Origin: Rhizobiales bacterium 2SD
GTDB taxonomy: Bacteria > Pseudomonadota > Alphaproteobacteria > Rhizobiales > Beijerinckiaceae
Reading direction: 5' to 3'
NCBI GenBank assembly: GCA_005502805.1
Contig: SCMY01000005.1
Location: forward strand, 1-64,000
DNA length: 64,000 nucleotides
Shown here piece after piece: positions 25,985 to 35,586 of this stretch. The position numbers and the translations under genes are program-made. The first letter of the stretch is position 1; each line of letters begins with the position of its first letter. The notes under the pieces were generated by a model that did not search any database, was not told the origin of the DNA, and saw only the letters and a list, made by a program, of their open reading frames with translations.

Positions 25985-26998
25985 GTGGACTTCGCCAGCT
26001 TCGCCCCCGCCCTGATCTTCCTGATCGCCGTTGCGCTGCTGTTCGACTTCCTGAACGGCCTGCACGACGCCGCCAACTCGATCGCGACCATCGTCTCGAC
26101 AAGGGTGCTGGCGCCGCAATGGGCGGTGTTCTGGGCCGCTTTCTTCAACTTCATCGCCTTCCTGTTCTTCGGTCTGCATGTCGCGCAGACGGTCGGCTCC
26201 GGCATCATCCAGGCGACGATCGTCGACGACCGCGTGATCTTCGGCGCGCTCACCGGCGCGATCGTCTGGAACGTCGTGACCTGGATCGCCGGCATCCCGT
26301 CGAGCTCGTCGCATGCGCTGATCGGCGGGCTGGTCGGCGCCGGCCTGTCGAAGGTCGGCCTCTCCTCGATCGTCTGGTGGGGGCTCGGCAAGACCTTCCT
26401 CGCGATCTTCATGTCCCCGGCGATCGGCTTCGCGCTGGCGCTGCTGCTGGTGCTGATCGTCTCCTGGACCTTCCTGAAGGTCGCGCCGATCAAGGTCGAT
26501 TCGACCTTCCGCCTCCTGCAATTCGTCTCGGCCTCGCTCTATTCGCTGGGGCACGGCGCCAATGACGCGCAGAAGACGATGGGCATCATCGCCGTGCTGC
26601 TGTTCTCGCATGGGATGATGGGCGACACCTTCTCGGTGCCGTTCTGGGTGGTGATCTCCTGCCAGGCGGCGATGGCGCTCGGCACGCTCTGCGGCGGCTG
26701 GCGCATCGTCCACACCATGGGCTCGAAGATCACCCGGCTCTCGCCGCAGCAGGGCTTCTGCGCCGAGACCGGCGGCGCCATCACCCTGTTCATGGCGACC
26801 TATCTCGGCGTCCCCGTCTCGACCACGCACACCATCACCGGCGCGATCATCGGTGTCGGGGCGGCGCGGCGCGTCACCGCGGTGCGCTGGGGCGTCGCCC
26901 GCGGCATCGTCTTCGCCTGGATCGTCACCATGCCGGCGGCGGGCCTGATCTCGGCGCTGGCCTATTTCCTCTCCGGCCTGTTCCTGACCGGCCGCTGA
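25985..26998 (+). CDS. pit: Pit, low-affinity inorganic phosphate transporter
   Basis: A 337-residue inner-membrane symporter. The two inverted PiT signature motifs are present: FLNGLHDAANSIATIV near residues 22-37 and GHGANDAQKTMGI near 188-200. About ten hydrophobic helices are seen. It takes up phosphate, mainly as a metal complex, driven by protons. The start is a GTG at 25985, coupled to the DUF47 gene upstream. Confidence 0.95.
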   Translation: MDFASFAPALIFLIAVALLFDFLNGLHDAANSIATIVSTRVLAPQWAVFWAAFFNFIAFLFFGLHVAQTVGSGIIQATIVDDRVIFGALTGAIVWNVVTWIAGIPSSSSHALIGGLVGAGLSKVGLSSIVWWGLGKTFLAIFMSPAIGFALALLLVLIVSWTFLKVAPIKVDSTFRLLQFVSASLYSLGHGANDAQKTMGIIAVLLFSHGMMGDTFSVPFWVVISCQAAMALGTLCGGWRIVHTMGSKITRLSPQQGFCAETGGAITLFMATYLGVPVSTTHTITGAIIGVGAARRVTAVRWGVARGIVFAWIVTMPAAGLISALAYFLSGLFLTGR

Positions 26999-27007
26999 GC
27001 GAAGGCA

Positions 27008-27952
27008 TCAGCCGAGCAGCGGCAGCGCGTAAGTCGGACTTCGCCCCGCGCGGGCAAAGAGCGCGAGGCAGCTCGCCGCGTCCATCGCCGCGCCATCCCA
27101 ACCGATCTCGCCGCGGTGGATGCCGCCGCCGATGAAGACGCTGTCGATGCCGGCGCCTTGCGCACCGGCGATGTCGTGCTCGAGCGAGTCGCCGATCGCG
27201 ACGACGCGGCTGCGGTCGAGGCCGAGCTTTGCCAGGCAGGTGCGGTAGATCCGCGGCTGCGGCTTGCCGTGATAGCGCACCGCACCGCCCAGTTGCTCAT
27301 AGGCGCGCGCGACGAGGCCCGGCGCTTCCTGCAGTCCGCCATCGGGGCTGGCGCGGTGCAGGTCCGGATTGGCGCAGACCATCGGCAGGCGCCGCGCGCT
27401 GGCGGCTTGGAGCAAGCCCATCCAGCCGGCAACCGACTGCCGGGGCGGATCCATCGTCATCAGCAGGATGAAATCGGCGGTCTCGACATCGCCGACGAGA
27501 TCGAGGCCGAGCCCCTCCGCCAGATGCGCTTCGCCCTCGCGCGCCAGCAGCAGGCAGCGGCGCCCGAGCACGTGATGGAACGGCTCGTCGCGCACCGACA
27601 GCGCCTCGCGGGCATCGTCCCCGGCCGAGACGACTTCGTCATAGAGCTCGCGCGCGAAGCCGAACTTCGCCAGCTGCCTGGCGTTCTCGGCTCCGCTGCG
27701 CCCCGAATTCGAGAGAATGATCACGCGCTTGCCGGCCCGGCGCAGCATCTCCAGCGCGGCTACGGCACCCGGATAGGGCCGGACGCCGTCATGCAGCACG
27801 CCCCATTGGTCGAGCAGGAAGCCGTCATAGCGCGGCATCAGCGCCGTCAGGCTGTCCGGGAAAGTTGTGGAAATGGAATTTTGCATCATCGAGGTTGAGG
27901 CCGAGCCGGCTGTAGCCGTGGACAAGGCCACTTTAGTCGTAGGGTCAAGCAT
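27008..27952 (-). CDS. HAD superfamily class IIA hydrolase, alphaproteobacterial type
   Basis: A 314-residue HAD phosphatase-like protein of the class IIA type seen mostly in alphaproteobacteria. Motif I reads FLLDQWGVLHDG, with D48 as the nucleophile and DQW in place of the common DxD. Motif II is IILSNSGR, the lysine of motif III is in YHGKPQPRIY and motif IV is IGDSLEHDIAGA. It probably removes phosphate from a small molecule. The start is unsure; ATGs at 27889 and 27886 lack a good ribosome site too. It is convergent with pit and divergent from phnD, with a Pho-box-like site between. Confidence 0.88.
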   Translation of the reverse strand: MLDPTTKVALSTATAGSASTSMMQNSISTTFPDSLTALMPRYDGFLLDQWGVLHDGVRPYPGAVAALEMLRRAGKRVIILSNSGRSGAENARQLAKFGFARELYDEVVSAGDDAREALSVRDEPFHHVLGRRCLLLAREGEAHLAEGLGLDLVGDVETADFILLMTMDPPRQSVAGWMGLLQAASARRLPMVCANPDLHRASPDGGLQEAPGLVARAYEQLGGAVRYHGKPQPRIYRTCLAKLGLDRSRVVAIGDSLEHDIAGAQGAGIDSVFIGGGIHRGEIGWDGAAMDAASCLALFARAGRSPTYALPLLG

Positions 27953-27968
27953 ATTGCCCGGCTGGAAT

Positions 27969-27986
27969 ATGACAGTTTTGTGTCAC
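27969..27986. promoter_or_regulatory. Pho-box-like site between the HAD and phnD genes
   Basis: The site reads ATGACAG-TTTT-GTGTCAC on the plus strand. Read on the minus strand it is GTGACAC-AAAA-CTGTCAT, with one perfect PhoB half-site, a five-of-seven partner and the right four-base spacer. It lies 49 bases before phnD. Control of phnDCE by PhoB is well known in rhizobia (phoCDET). Confidence 0.55.
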
Positions 27987-28034
27987 ATACTATAGCCAGC
28001 TCATAATCAAGATAGACCGGGAGAGACGCCGACT

Positions 28035-29081
28035 ATGACCAAGATGCTGACTTGCCTGACCGCCACGACCTCGCTGCTCCTGGGCCTCGGGCTGGCCGGC
28101 GCGGCGCAGGCGCAGGACGCCTGCCCTAATCGCGGCCAGCTCGACACGATGTACTGCGACGCCAACAAGGACCTCGTCGCCGACGTGCCGACCGAGGCGT
28201 CGAAGCAGAAGGACCCGTCGGCGCTGGTCTGGGCCTATACGCCAGTCGAGGACCCCGCCGTCTACGCCAACATCTTCAAGCCGCTGACCGACCATCTCGC
28301 GGCTTGCACCGGCAAGCGCATCGTCTATTACCCCGTGCAGTCGAACTCGGCCGAGATCGAGGCGATGCGCTCCGGCCGCCTGCACTTCGCCGGCTTCTCG
28401 ACCGGCCCGACGGGCTTTGCCGTCAACCTCGCCGGCGCGATCCCCTTCGCCGCCAAGGGCTCGGCCGCGGGCGTGCGCGGCTACAACCTCGTCGCCGTGG
28501 TCAAGGCCTCCAGCCCCTATCAGAAGCTCGCGGACCTCAAGGACAAGAAGGTCGCCCACACCTCGCCCTCGTCCAATTCCGGCAATCTCGCCCCGCGCGT
28601 GCTTTTCCCCGAATTCGGGCTGGAGGCCGACAAGGATTACAAGCCGCTGATGTCGGGCGGCCATGACAAGTCGCTGCTCGGCGTCGTCTCCGGCGACTAC
28701 GACATGGCTGCGGTGGCCGGCGACGTCTACGAGCGCATGATCGTGCGCGGCACGATCAAGAAGGAGGATACCCGCGAGATCTACCGCAGCGCGGTCTTCC
28801 CGACCTCGTCCTTCGCCTATGCGCACGATCTCAAGCCCGAGCTCGCCAAGAAGCTGACCGACTGCTTCTTCTCCTTCCGCTTCACCCCGGAAATGACCAA
28901 GGAGTTCAACGGCGACGACCGCTTCCTGCCCATCACCTACCAGAAGGACTGGGCGATTGTGCGTGACGTCGCCGAGAAGTCGGGCACGCCCTACAACAAG
29001 TCGGCCTACGACACCGAGGCCAAGCGCGAGGCGGACGAACTCGCCAAGAAGAAGGCGCAGCCGGCGCCGGCCAAGCCCTGA
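28035..29081 (+). CDS. phnD: PhnD, phosphonate/phosphate ABC binding protein
   Basis: A 348-residue periplasmic protein with a signal peptide (about residues 1-26, ending AQA). It matches the PhnD/PtxB fold: residues around [33 protein letters not shown] form the first lobe, and [18 protein letters not shown] holds the Ser-rich phosphonate-binding loop. It binds phosphonate, phosphate ester or phosphate and passes it to PhnE. No C-P lyase genes are in the window. It heads phnD-phnC-phnE, with a GGGAGAG ribosome site. Confidence 0.94.
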   Translation: MTKMLTCLTATTSLLLGLGLAGAAQAQDACPNRGQLDTMYCDANKDLVADVPTEASKQKDPSALVWAYTPVEDPAVYANIFKPLTDHLAACTGKRIVYYPVQSNSAEIEAMRSGRLHFAGFSTGPTGFAVNLAGAIPFAAKGSAAGVRGYNLVAVVKASSPYQKLADLKDKKVAHTSPSSNSGNLAPRVLFPEFGLEADKDYKPLMSGGHDKSLLGVVSGDYDMAAVAGDVYERMIVRGTIKKEDTREIYRSAVFPTSSFAYAHDLKPELAKKLTDCFFSFRFTPEMTKEFNGDDRFLPITYQKDWAIVRDVAEKSGTPYNKSAYDTEAKREADELAKKKAQPAPAKP

Positions 29082-29101
29082 TTGAAGGCCCGACGCAGCC
29101 C

Positions 29102-29893
29102 ATGAGCGCCCTTCCCGTCGCAGAAGCGCCCGGCCATGGCCGGGCGCTCGTCATCCGCAACCTCGTCAAGGAGTACCGCAAGGGCCAGCCGGTCCTGCGC
29201 GACATCTCCCTCAGCGTCTCCGAGCCCGGCATCGTCGCGATCATCGGCCCCTCCGGCACCGGCAAGTCGACGCTGATCCGCTGCATCAACCGGCTGGTCG
29301 ACCCGACCTCCGGCTCGATCATGCTCGGTGGGACTGATCTGGCGAAGCTGCAGGGCGAGGCGCTGCGCTCCGCGCGCCGGCGGCTCGGCATGGTCTTCCA
29401 GGAATACAACCTGGTCGAGCGGCTGACGGTGATCGAGAACGTGCTCTGCGGCCGGCTCGGCTATGTCCCGGTCTGGCGCGCCTGGACGCGGCGCTTCCCC
29501 GAGGAGGATATCGCCCGCGCCTTCGCGCTGCTGGAATCGGTCGGCCTCGGCGACTTCGCCACCCGCCGCGCCGACCAGCTCTCCGGCGGTCAGCGCCAGC
29601 GCGTCGGCATCGCCCGCGCGGTGATGCAGGAGCCGGACCTGATCCTCGCCGACGAGCCGACCTCCTCGCTCGACCCCAAGACGTCGGTCGAGATCATGGA
29701 GCTGCTCGCCAAGGTCGGGCGCGAGCGCAATATCCCGGTGCTGGTCAACATCCACAACGTGGCGCTGGCCCGCCGCTATGCGCTGCGCATGATCGGCATG
29801 TCGAAGGGCCTCGTCGTCTATGACGGGCCGCCGGCCGGGCTGCAGGACAGTCATCTCGCCGAGATCTATGGCGGCGAAGGCTGGATGGAATGA
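29102..29893 (+). CDS. phnC: PhnC, phosphonate ABC transporter ATPase
   Basis: A 263-residue ATPase with Walker [10 protein letters not shown] (residues 49-57), signature LSGGQ (160-164) and Walker B LILADEP (180-186). The PhnC-specific insert [16 protein letters not shown] is present. It is 20 bases after phnD and its stop overlaps the phnE start by ATGA, so the operon is tightly coupled. Confidence 0.96.
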   Translation: MSALPVAEAPGHGRALVIRNLVKEYRKGQPVLRDISLSVSEPGIVAIIGPSGTGKSTLIRCINRLVDPTSGSIMLGGTDLAKLQGEALRSARRRLGMVFQEYNLVERLTVIENVLCGRLGYVPVWRAWTRRFPEEDIARAFALLESVGLGDFATRRADQLSGGQRQRVGIARAVMQEPDLILADEPTSSLDPKTSVEIMELLAKVGRERNIPVLVNIHNVALARRYALRMIGMSKGLVVYDGPPAGLQDSHLAEIYGGEGWME

Positions 29894-31521
29894 GTGCCCC
29901 TCCTGTGACTGCCGGCGGCGGCCTGCGCGCCCGCGCCTTCCCGCCGAACTGGCCGCTGCGCCTCGGCGCGGTGCTGTTCGTCGCCTATGTGATCTACGCC
30001 GCTGGCATTGTCGACATCCGCTGGGAGCGCTTCGTCCAGGGCCTCGGCAACGGCGCGCGTTTCCTCGGCCGGATGTTCCCGCCGAATGTCGCGCCGGACA
30101 AAATGCAGCTGCTCGCGCAGGGCATGCTGGAATCGCTGCAGATCGCGATCATCGCGACCGGCGCCGGCGTGCTGCTCGCCTTGCCCGTCGGGCTCTGCGC
30201 CGCCCGCAACCTGATGCCTTTGCCGGTGACGATCCTGGCGCGCGGGTTGATCGCGCTCTGCCGGACCTTCCACCCGGTGATCGTCGCCATCCTCTTCGTC
30301 AAGGCGGTCGGCTTTGGCGCGCTCGCCGGCATCCTGGCGCTGATCGTCGCCACCATTGGCTTCATCGCCAAGCTGATCGCCGAGGCGATCGAGGAAATGT
30401 CGATGAAGCCGATCGAGGCGCTGCGCGCCGCCGGCTCGCCCTTCCTCTCGGTCGTGATCATGGGCGTGGTACCGCAGGTCCTGCCGCGGTTCATCGGCTT
30501 TGCCGCCTATCAGCTCGATTCGAACCTGCGCAATTCCGCGCTCGTCGGCCTGGTCGGAGGCGGCGGCATCGGCGCGACCCTGTTCACCGCTTTCCAGCGC
30601 TTCGACTACGACTTCGTGCTGACCATCATCATCGCGATCATCCTGGCGGTGATGGCGGGCGAGATCCTTTCCGCCTTCATGCGCCGGGTCTATCAGGACG
30701 AGGCACCGAGCGGCGAGGTCAAGCAGGGCGCCTCGGGCCCGGTCTGGCACCGCTTCACCGCGGCAGAACGCGGTATGCGCCTCGCCTTCTGGGCGGTGGC
30801 GGCGCTGGCGCTGGGCTGGTCGGTCCAGACCATCGAGGTGATCCCGGAATTCCTCTACGATGCGCCGGCGCAGACGGTCGACCTCTTCGCGCGGATGTGG
30901 CCGATCGACTGGGCCTACTTCCCCAAGACCGTACAGCAGGCGCTGATCGAGACGCTGCACACCGCGACGCTCGGCACGGTGCTGGCGATCCTCATGGCGA
31001 CGCCTGTGGCGCTGATGTGCGCCCGCAACATCTCCTCCTCGCTCTGGGTCAACACGCTCGGCCGTTTCATCCTCGTCGCGACCCGCTCGGTGCACACGCT
31101 GGTCTGGGCGCTGCTCTTCGTCGCCGTCTTCGGCCCCGGCGCGCTGGCCGGCGTGATGGCGGTGGCGGTGCACTCGATCGGCTTCACCGGCAAGTTCCTG
31201 GCCGAGGCGATCGAGGAGGCCAAGCCCGGCCCGATCGAGGCGCTGCGGGCAGCCGGTGCGCCCTGGCGCTCGGTGCTGCTCAAGGGCTTCTGGCCGCAGG
31301 TGAAGCCGGCCTTCCTCGCCGTCAGCCTGTTCCGCTGGGACATCAATGTGCGCGAGAGCGCCGTGCTCGGCCTGGTTGGCGCCGGCGGCCTCGGCGTCGC
31401 CCTGCAGGCGGCGATGGACAATCTCTACTGGGACCAGGTCGGGCTCGTGCTCGTCGTGATCTTCGCGGTGGTGGTCGTCACCGAGATCGTCACCGCGACG
31501 CTGCGCGCCAAGGTGATCTGA
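29890..31521 (+). CDS. phnE: PhnE, phosphonate ABC permease, two-module fusion
   Basis: A 543-residue permease with two full PhnE modules in one chain. Each has its own EAA-like loop: [20 protein letters not shown] near residue 175 and [20 protein letters not shown] near residue 450. Canonical PhnE is one module of about 270-300 residues, or two genes phnE1 and phnE2. The link between modules is around residues 270-300. It is the channel for PhnC and PhnD. It is followed six bases later by a convergent aconitase X gene. Confidence 0.93.
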   Translation: MSAPPVTAGGGLRARAFPPNWPLRLGAVLFVAYVIYAAGIVDIRWERFVQGLGNGARFLGRMFPPNVAPDKMQLLAQGMLESLQIAIIATGAGVLLALPVGLCAARNLMPLPVTILARGLIALCRTFHPVIVAILFVKAVGFGALAGILALIVATIGFIAKLIAEAIEEMSMKPIEALRAAGSPFLSVVIMGVVPQVLPRFIGFAAYQLDSNLRNSALVGLVGGGGIGATLFTAFQRFDYDFVLTIIIAIILAVMAGEILSAFMRRVYQDEAPSGEVKQGASGPVWHRFTAAERGMRLAFWAVAALALGWSVQTIEVIPEFLYDAPAQTVDLFARMWPIDWAYFPKTVQQALIETLHTATLGTVLAILMATPVALMCARNISSSLWVNTLGRFILVATRSVHTLVWALLFVAVFGPGALAGVMAVAVHSIGFTGKFLAEAIEEAKPGPIEALRAAGAPWRSVLLKGFWPQVKPAFLAVSLFRWDINVRESAVLGLVGAGGLGVALQAAMDNLYWDQVGLVLVVIFAVVVVTEIVTATLRAKVI

Positions 31522-31527
31522 GCCGGC

Positions 31528-33264
31528 TCAGGCGGGGAGGGGAGCTTCGGAAAGCCAATCGGGCAGCCGCGGCGACGCGGAGCCTGTCAGCGCGGCCTCG
31601 ATGCAATCTTCGAGCGTGCCCAACCGCACGGTGCAGCCGGAGAGCCCGGGGCCGTAATGCGCGTATTTTCCGGAGTCGGTCAGCACCACCCTGGCCGTCT
31701 CCGGAAACACCGGGCGGGTGATCGAGCACCAGCACAGGTCGCAGACGATTGCGACGCCGCTCTGCTGGAGCTTCGCTGCCGTGCCGTCGGCTTGCGCGGC
31801 GGCCGCTATATCCCGCGCAGTGGTGATGATGGCGGCGAGCCCCTTGGCCAGGGGACGGCCGCCGAGCCGCTCGGCTACGATCCGGCATTCGTCGAGCGAG
31901 GCATGCGGGCTGCCGATGGCGACGAGGTCGATCTGTGAAGGTCCAGCATTGAGCTTGCGCCAACCGGCCGCGAGATCATCGCGTGTGATCGCGATCTCGT
32001 CCGCAGGGCTGCCGCCGAGGCTGTCCGCCTCCGGCGTGACACCCGCTACATGCAGCATGGCTGCGGCCGAGGTCGTGCCGAAGGCGGCACAAAGCGCCTT
32101 GAGCTCGTCTTGCGTCGGCTTGGTCGCTTCGAGCCCCCTGATCAGCGGGAGCCGGTCGGGCGAGGCCAGACCGGTAAGGTAGCCGATCAAAGGCCACGCC
32201 GCGGAGCCGGCGCCGTCCGGCAGCGCGACCCGGATCGTGCGACGGGCACGCCGGCCCTCGTCGAGGAAGGCTCCGGCGCGTGGTGCACGACCAGTGACGG
32301 CAATGCAGAAGTCCAGGAAGTCGGGATGCTTCGCCGTCCGGGCTCCCAGCACCGAATTGGCGAAGATCACCGCATTCGATTCCGACCAGCCGATCATCTC
32401 GCCGAACCCTGGCGGTTCCGGCAGGGCATAGGGCGCGCAGGTGAAGCTCGCCCGGCAGCCCATGCGCACATAGGCATCGGCGAGGCGCGCTGCGGGCTCG
32501 CCGAACGCCGGGGCGACACCCTGGCGGCGCCAGTTCGCGTGATCGACGGAGATCGCGTTCATCGTCGTCGGCACCCGGACGCGCGCGCCCAGCTCCTCCA
32601 TTTTTTCGGCGAAGACGAGATTGGCCGGGCCGGCATAGATGCAGCCGTCGACATGAGCCCGCGTCACGTCGACGAGCTCGCTCGCACCCTGCTGCCGGGC
32701 CATGGCGCAGAGGATGCGCATGGCCTGCTGGGCGGCGATCCCTTCATATCCATCGAGCATGTGGCGGTCAGCTGAAGACAGCTTTAGATTCTCATGCGCC
32801 CCGGCCGAAAGCGGGATCGATAAATGCCCGCCTTCGGTCCGTATGCCCTCCGGCGTGATCGTCGCCTCTTTCGCGGAGGACAGGGCGCCAAAAGCGTCTT
32901 CCGAGAGGCGAATGACCGGAATGCGGCGCCCGAACATCTCCGAGGCGACGATGGCGCCGAGCGTCAGCGTGTCCTCGGGGCCGGCGAAGATCAAGGCGGC
33001 GGGATTCTGGCCCGAGAGCGCGAGTTCCAGCAGCACGCCCGAGCCCGAGCAGGAGCCCCGGCTGGTCGGCATCATCACGACCGCGCCGGCGAGCGCCACG
33101 CCGTGCGAGGGATGGTGCACATCGATGATCACGCCCGTGGACGGATCGACGCCACCCCAGAAGCTCAAGGGCTCGCTCAAGACGACGATCGGTCCGGCCG
33201 CGGCTCCGGGTACGATCGCAATTCCGCTATCACGGCTTGAAGCTGGGGGCATGTCGCGGACCAT
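31528..33264 (-). CDS. Aconitase X, fused small and large subunits
   Basis: A 578-residue AcnX in which the DUF126 small subunit (about residues 15-150, with SFWGGVDPSTG and TSRGSCSGSG) is joined to the DUF521 large subunit (about 160-570, with LKLSSADRHMLDGYEG). The cysteines near the C-terminus (CDLCWC) fit the metal or cluster site of the family. Known AcnX enzymes include cis-3-hydroxy-L-proline dehydratase and mevalonate-5-phosphate dehydratase. Here it ends a Tct transporter operon, so hydroxyproline or a related small acid is the likely substrate. The ATG at 33264 or 33252 could be used. Confidence 0.88.
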   Translation of the reverse strand: MVRDMPPASSRDSGIAIVPGAAAGPIVVLSEPLSFWGGVDPSTGVIIDVHHPSHGVALAGAVVMMPTSRGSCSGSGVLLELALSGQNPAALIFAGPEDTLTLGAIVASEMFGRRIPVIRLSEDAFGALSSAKEATITPEGIRTEGGHLSIPLSAGAHENLKLSSADRHMLDGYEGIAAQQAMRILCAMARQQGASELVDVTRAHVDGCIYAGPANLVFAEKMEELGARVRVPTTMNAISVDHANWRRQGVAPAFGEPAARLADAYVRMGCRASFTCAPYALPEPPGFGEMIGWSESNAVIFANSVLGARTAKHPDFLDFCIAVTGRAPRAGAFLDEGRRARRTIRVALPDGAGSAAWPLIGYLTGLASPDRLPLIRGLEATKPTQDELKALCAAFGTTSAAAMLHVAGVTPEADSLGGSPADEIAITRDDLAAGWRKLNAGPSQIDLVAIGSPHASLDECRIVAERLGGRPLAKGLAAIITTARDIAAAAQADGTAAKLQQSGVAIVCDLCWCSITRPVFPETARVVLTDSGKYAHYGPGLSGCTVRLGTLEDCIEAALTGSASPRLPDWLSEAPLPA

Positions 33265-33413
33265 GAGGAGCGGCGAGCTGCAGCGAGGCCGGCACAGCGC
33301 CGTCCTTCGTCACGAGGGTGATATCACCGAATCTGAGGCGCATGTCATCTGGCGTCCTCCACGAGGCCGGCTTGCCGGCGCTTGATGGAGGAGAGGCGTG
33401 TCGAGCGTCGCCG

Positions 33414-34919
33414 TCAGCTCTGCGCGGGCTGCTCGCCCGTCTTACGACTCCTCAGCGAGGCGAGGATCGTCCAGCCGATGATGCCGATGGTGATCGCGGC
33501 GAGGACGGCGGCGATCGGCCGGTCGACCAGGCCGATCAGCCGGCCGTCGGACTTGATCATCGAGTTGATGAAATACTCTTCCAGCAGCGGCCCGAGCACG
33601 ACGCCGAGGATCACCGGCGCGACCGGAAAATCGTTCTCCTCGAGCACGAAGGCCAGCACGCCGAAGGCGAGCATGACGCCGACGTCGAACAGCGAATTAT
33701 TGATCGCGTAGGAGCCGACGATGGCGAAGAGCAGGATGATCGGCATCAGGATGCGGCGCGGTACGGTCAACACGCGCGTCGCGACCTTGATGATCGCCCA
33801 GCCGAGCGGCAGCATCATCAGGTTGGCGATGACGAAGACCAGGAAGAGCGCATAGACGTTCTCCGGGTTGTTGACGAAGATCGTCGGGCCCGGCGCCATG
33901 TTCTTCATCATCAGGACGCCGATGGCGATCGCCGTGATCGAGTCGCCGGGGATGCCGAAGACCAGGGCCGGGATCCAGGCGCCGGCCAGCGAGGAGTTGT
34001 TGGAGGCGCCGGCCTCGATCAATCCCTCGGGGTGGCCGGTGCCGAACTTCTCCGGCTCCTTCGAGAAGCGCTTGCTCATCGCATAGGACATCCAGGCCGC
34101 CATGTCGGCGCCGCTGCCAGGCTGGATGCCGATGATCGTGCCGAGCGCGCTGCCGCGGATGAGCTGCCAGGGATATTGCTTGGTCAGCCGCCACATATTG
34201 GCGAAGATCGGGCCGATCTTTTGGATCACCACCGGCGGCGCGCCGCCGCCGGAGACCATGTGGCGCATCACCTCCGAGCAGGCGAACATGCCGACCATCA
34301 TCGGGATCAGCGAGACGCCGCCGAGCATCTCGGTCGACTCGAAGGTGAAGCGCGGCTGGCCGGCGGGGTTGTTCATGCCGATCATCGCGATCAGGAGGCC
34401 GATCAGCAGCGAGATGCAGGCTTTCAGCGGCGTCGAGGAGCCGATGAAGACGGCGCCGCCCAAACCCAGCATGACGATCCAGAAGAACTCGACCGAGCCG
34501 AAGCCGAGCGCGAAATCGGCGATGGCCGGAGAAGCCACCATCATCACCGCCGTGCCGAACAGGCCGCCGAGCACCGAGAACCAGAGGCCGATACCGAGGG
34601 CGAGCTCCGGCTTGCCCTTCAGCGTCATCTGGTAGGAATCGTCGACATAGGCGGCCGAGGCCGGCGTGCCGGGAATGCGCAAGAGGCAGCCCGGAATGTC
34701 GCCGGAGAAGATCGCCATGGTCGAGGTCGTGACGATCGCTGCGATCGCCGGTACCGGCGGCATGAAGAAGGTCAGCGGCACCAGCAGCGCCGTCGCCATC
34801 GTCGCCGACAAGCCGGGAATGCAGCCGACGACGAGGCCGTAGATCGCCGATGCGGTGATGACGAAGAGCACATAGGGATCGAGCACCATCCCGAGCGCGG
34901 TGACATAGGCGTCGAGCAT
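33414..34919 (-). CDS. Tripartite tricarboxylate transporter large permease, TctA type
   Basis: A 501-residue membrane protein with about 12 helices. The TctA hallmarks are seen: YGLVVGCIPGLSATMATALLVP near residue 30, a GTPASAAYVDDSYQMT segment and IGIQPGSGADMAAWMSY. It is the main transport subunit for an organic acid. It starts six bases after tctB and lies upstream of aconitase X on the same strand. Confidence 0.95.
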   Translation of the reverse strand: MLDAYVTALGMVLDPYVLFVITASAIYGLVVGCIPGLSATMATALLVPLTFFMPPVPAIAAIVTTSTMAIFSGDIPGCLLRIPGTPASAAYVDDSYQMTLKGKPELALGIGLWFSVLGGLFGTAVMMVASPAIADFALGFGSVEFFWIVMLGLGGAVFIGSSTPLKACISLLIGLLIAMIGMNNPAGQPRFTFESTEMLGGVSLIPMMVGMFACSEVMRHMVSGGGAPPVVIQKIGPIFANMWRLTKQYPWQLIRGSALGTIIGIQPGSGADMAAWMSYAMSKRFSKEPEKFGTGHPEGLIEAGASNNSSLAGAWIPALVFGIPGDSITAIAIGVLMMKNMAPGPTIFVNNPENVYALFLVFVIANLMMLPLGWAIIKVATRVLTVPRRILMPIILLFAIVGSYAINNSLFDVGVMLAFGVLAFVLEENDFPVAPVILGVVLGPLLEEYFINSMIKSDGRLIGLVDRPIAAVLAAITIGIIGWTILASLRSRKTGEQPAQS

Positions 34920-34925
34920 AGCGGC

Positions 34926-35399
34926 TTACCAGCGCAGAGGTTCGAGCGGCCCCCACGGCAATTGCACGCCGAGGCCGAGATAGAAGATCGAGTGGATGAC
35001 GAGTGCGGCGGCGAGCGAAAGCCCGATCGCCTGCAGCGGCCTGGTGCCGCCGGCCAGGAAGAGGATGACGAGGATCAGCGTCGCGCAGATCAGGAAGCCG
35101 AGCGTCTCGGCGAAGAGCATGTAGAAGATCACCGCCGCCGGCACGAGGAGCAGGCGCGCAAGCGCGCCACCGCTGCGGGCCCAGTCGGCGCGGCCGACCA
35201 ATGGGCTGCCTTGCGTCGCGCGGGCGCCGCCCACGGCGAGGATCGCGGCGCAGAGCGCCAGCAGCCCGGACAGGATCAGCGGGAAGGCCGAGGGTCCCAG
35301 CGGCTGCTGCGACGGGTTCGGCAGGTTCCAGGAGGCGACCGCGACCAGGCCCGACAGGGCAAGGAAGAGGAGGCCTCTGAAGAGGTTGTTGAATTTCAT
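34926..35399 (-). CDS. Tripartite tricarboxylate transporter small permease, TctB type
   Basis: A 157-residue protein with four hydrophobic helices, the usual form of TctB. The first helix (LLFLALSGLVAVASWNL) and the PSAFPLILSGLLALCA stretch fit the family. It pairs with TctA. It is separated from tctC by an inverted intergenic repeat. Confidence 0.9.
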   Translation of the reverse strand: MKFNNLFRGLLFLALSGLVAVASWNLPNPSQQPLGPSAFPLILSGLLALCAAILAVGGARATQGSPLVGRADWARSGGALARLLLVPAAVIFYMLFAETLGFLICATLILVILFLAGGTRPLQAIGLSLAAALVIHSIFYLGLGVQLPWGPLEPLRW

Positions 35400-35432
35400 G
35401 GCTGGAACCTGTCGATCTTGCCGGTATCACGC

Positions 35433-35576
35433 CGTCTTTCCGGGGCAGGCCATAGGCCTGAGCCCGGAACCCGTGAACACGGTGCTTTTCAAAAAGGGCT
35501 CATATCGCGCGCCCATCCCGGCGATACCGGCGGATATGGGTTCCGGGCTCGCCGCCTTGCGGCGTCCCGGAATGAC
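35433..35576. repeat. Long imperfect palindromic intergenic repeat
   Basis: The left arm begins CGTCTTTCCGGGGCAGGC and goes to GAGCCCGGAACCC. The right arm is close to its reverse complement and ends GTCCCGGAATGACG. The middle is a 60-base loop region. This is the same kind of GC-rich long palindrome that is scattered in Methylobacterium, Bradyrhizobium and Bosea intergenic DNA. Here it separates tctB from tctC. Confidence 0.65.
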
Positions 35577-35586
35577 GATGTGACCA

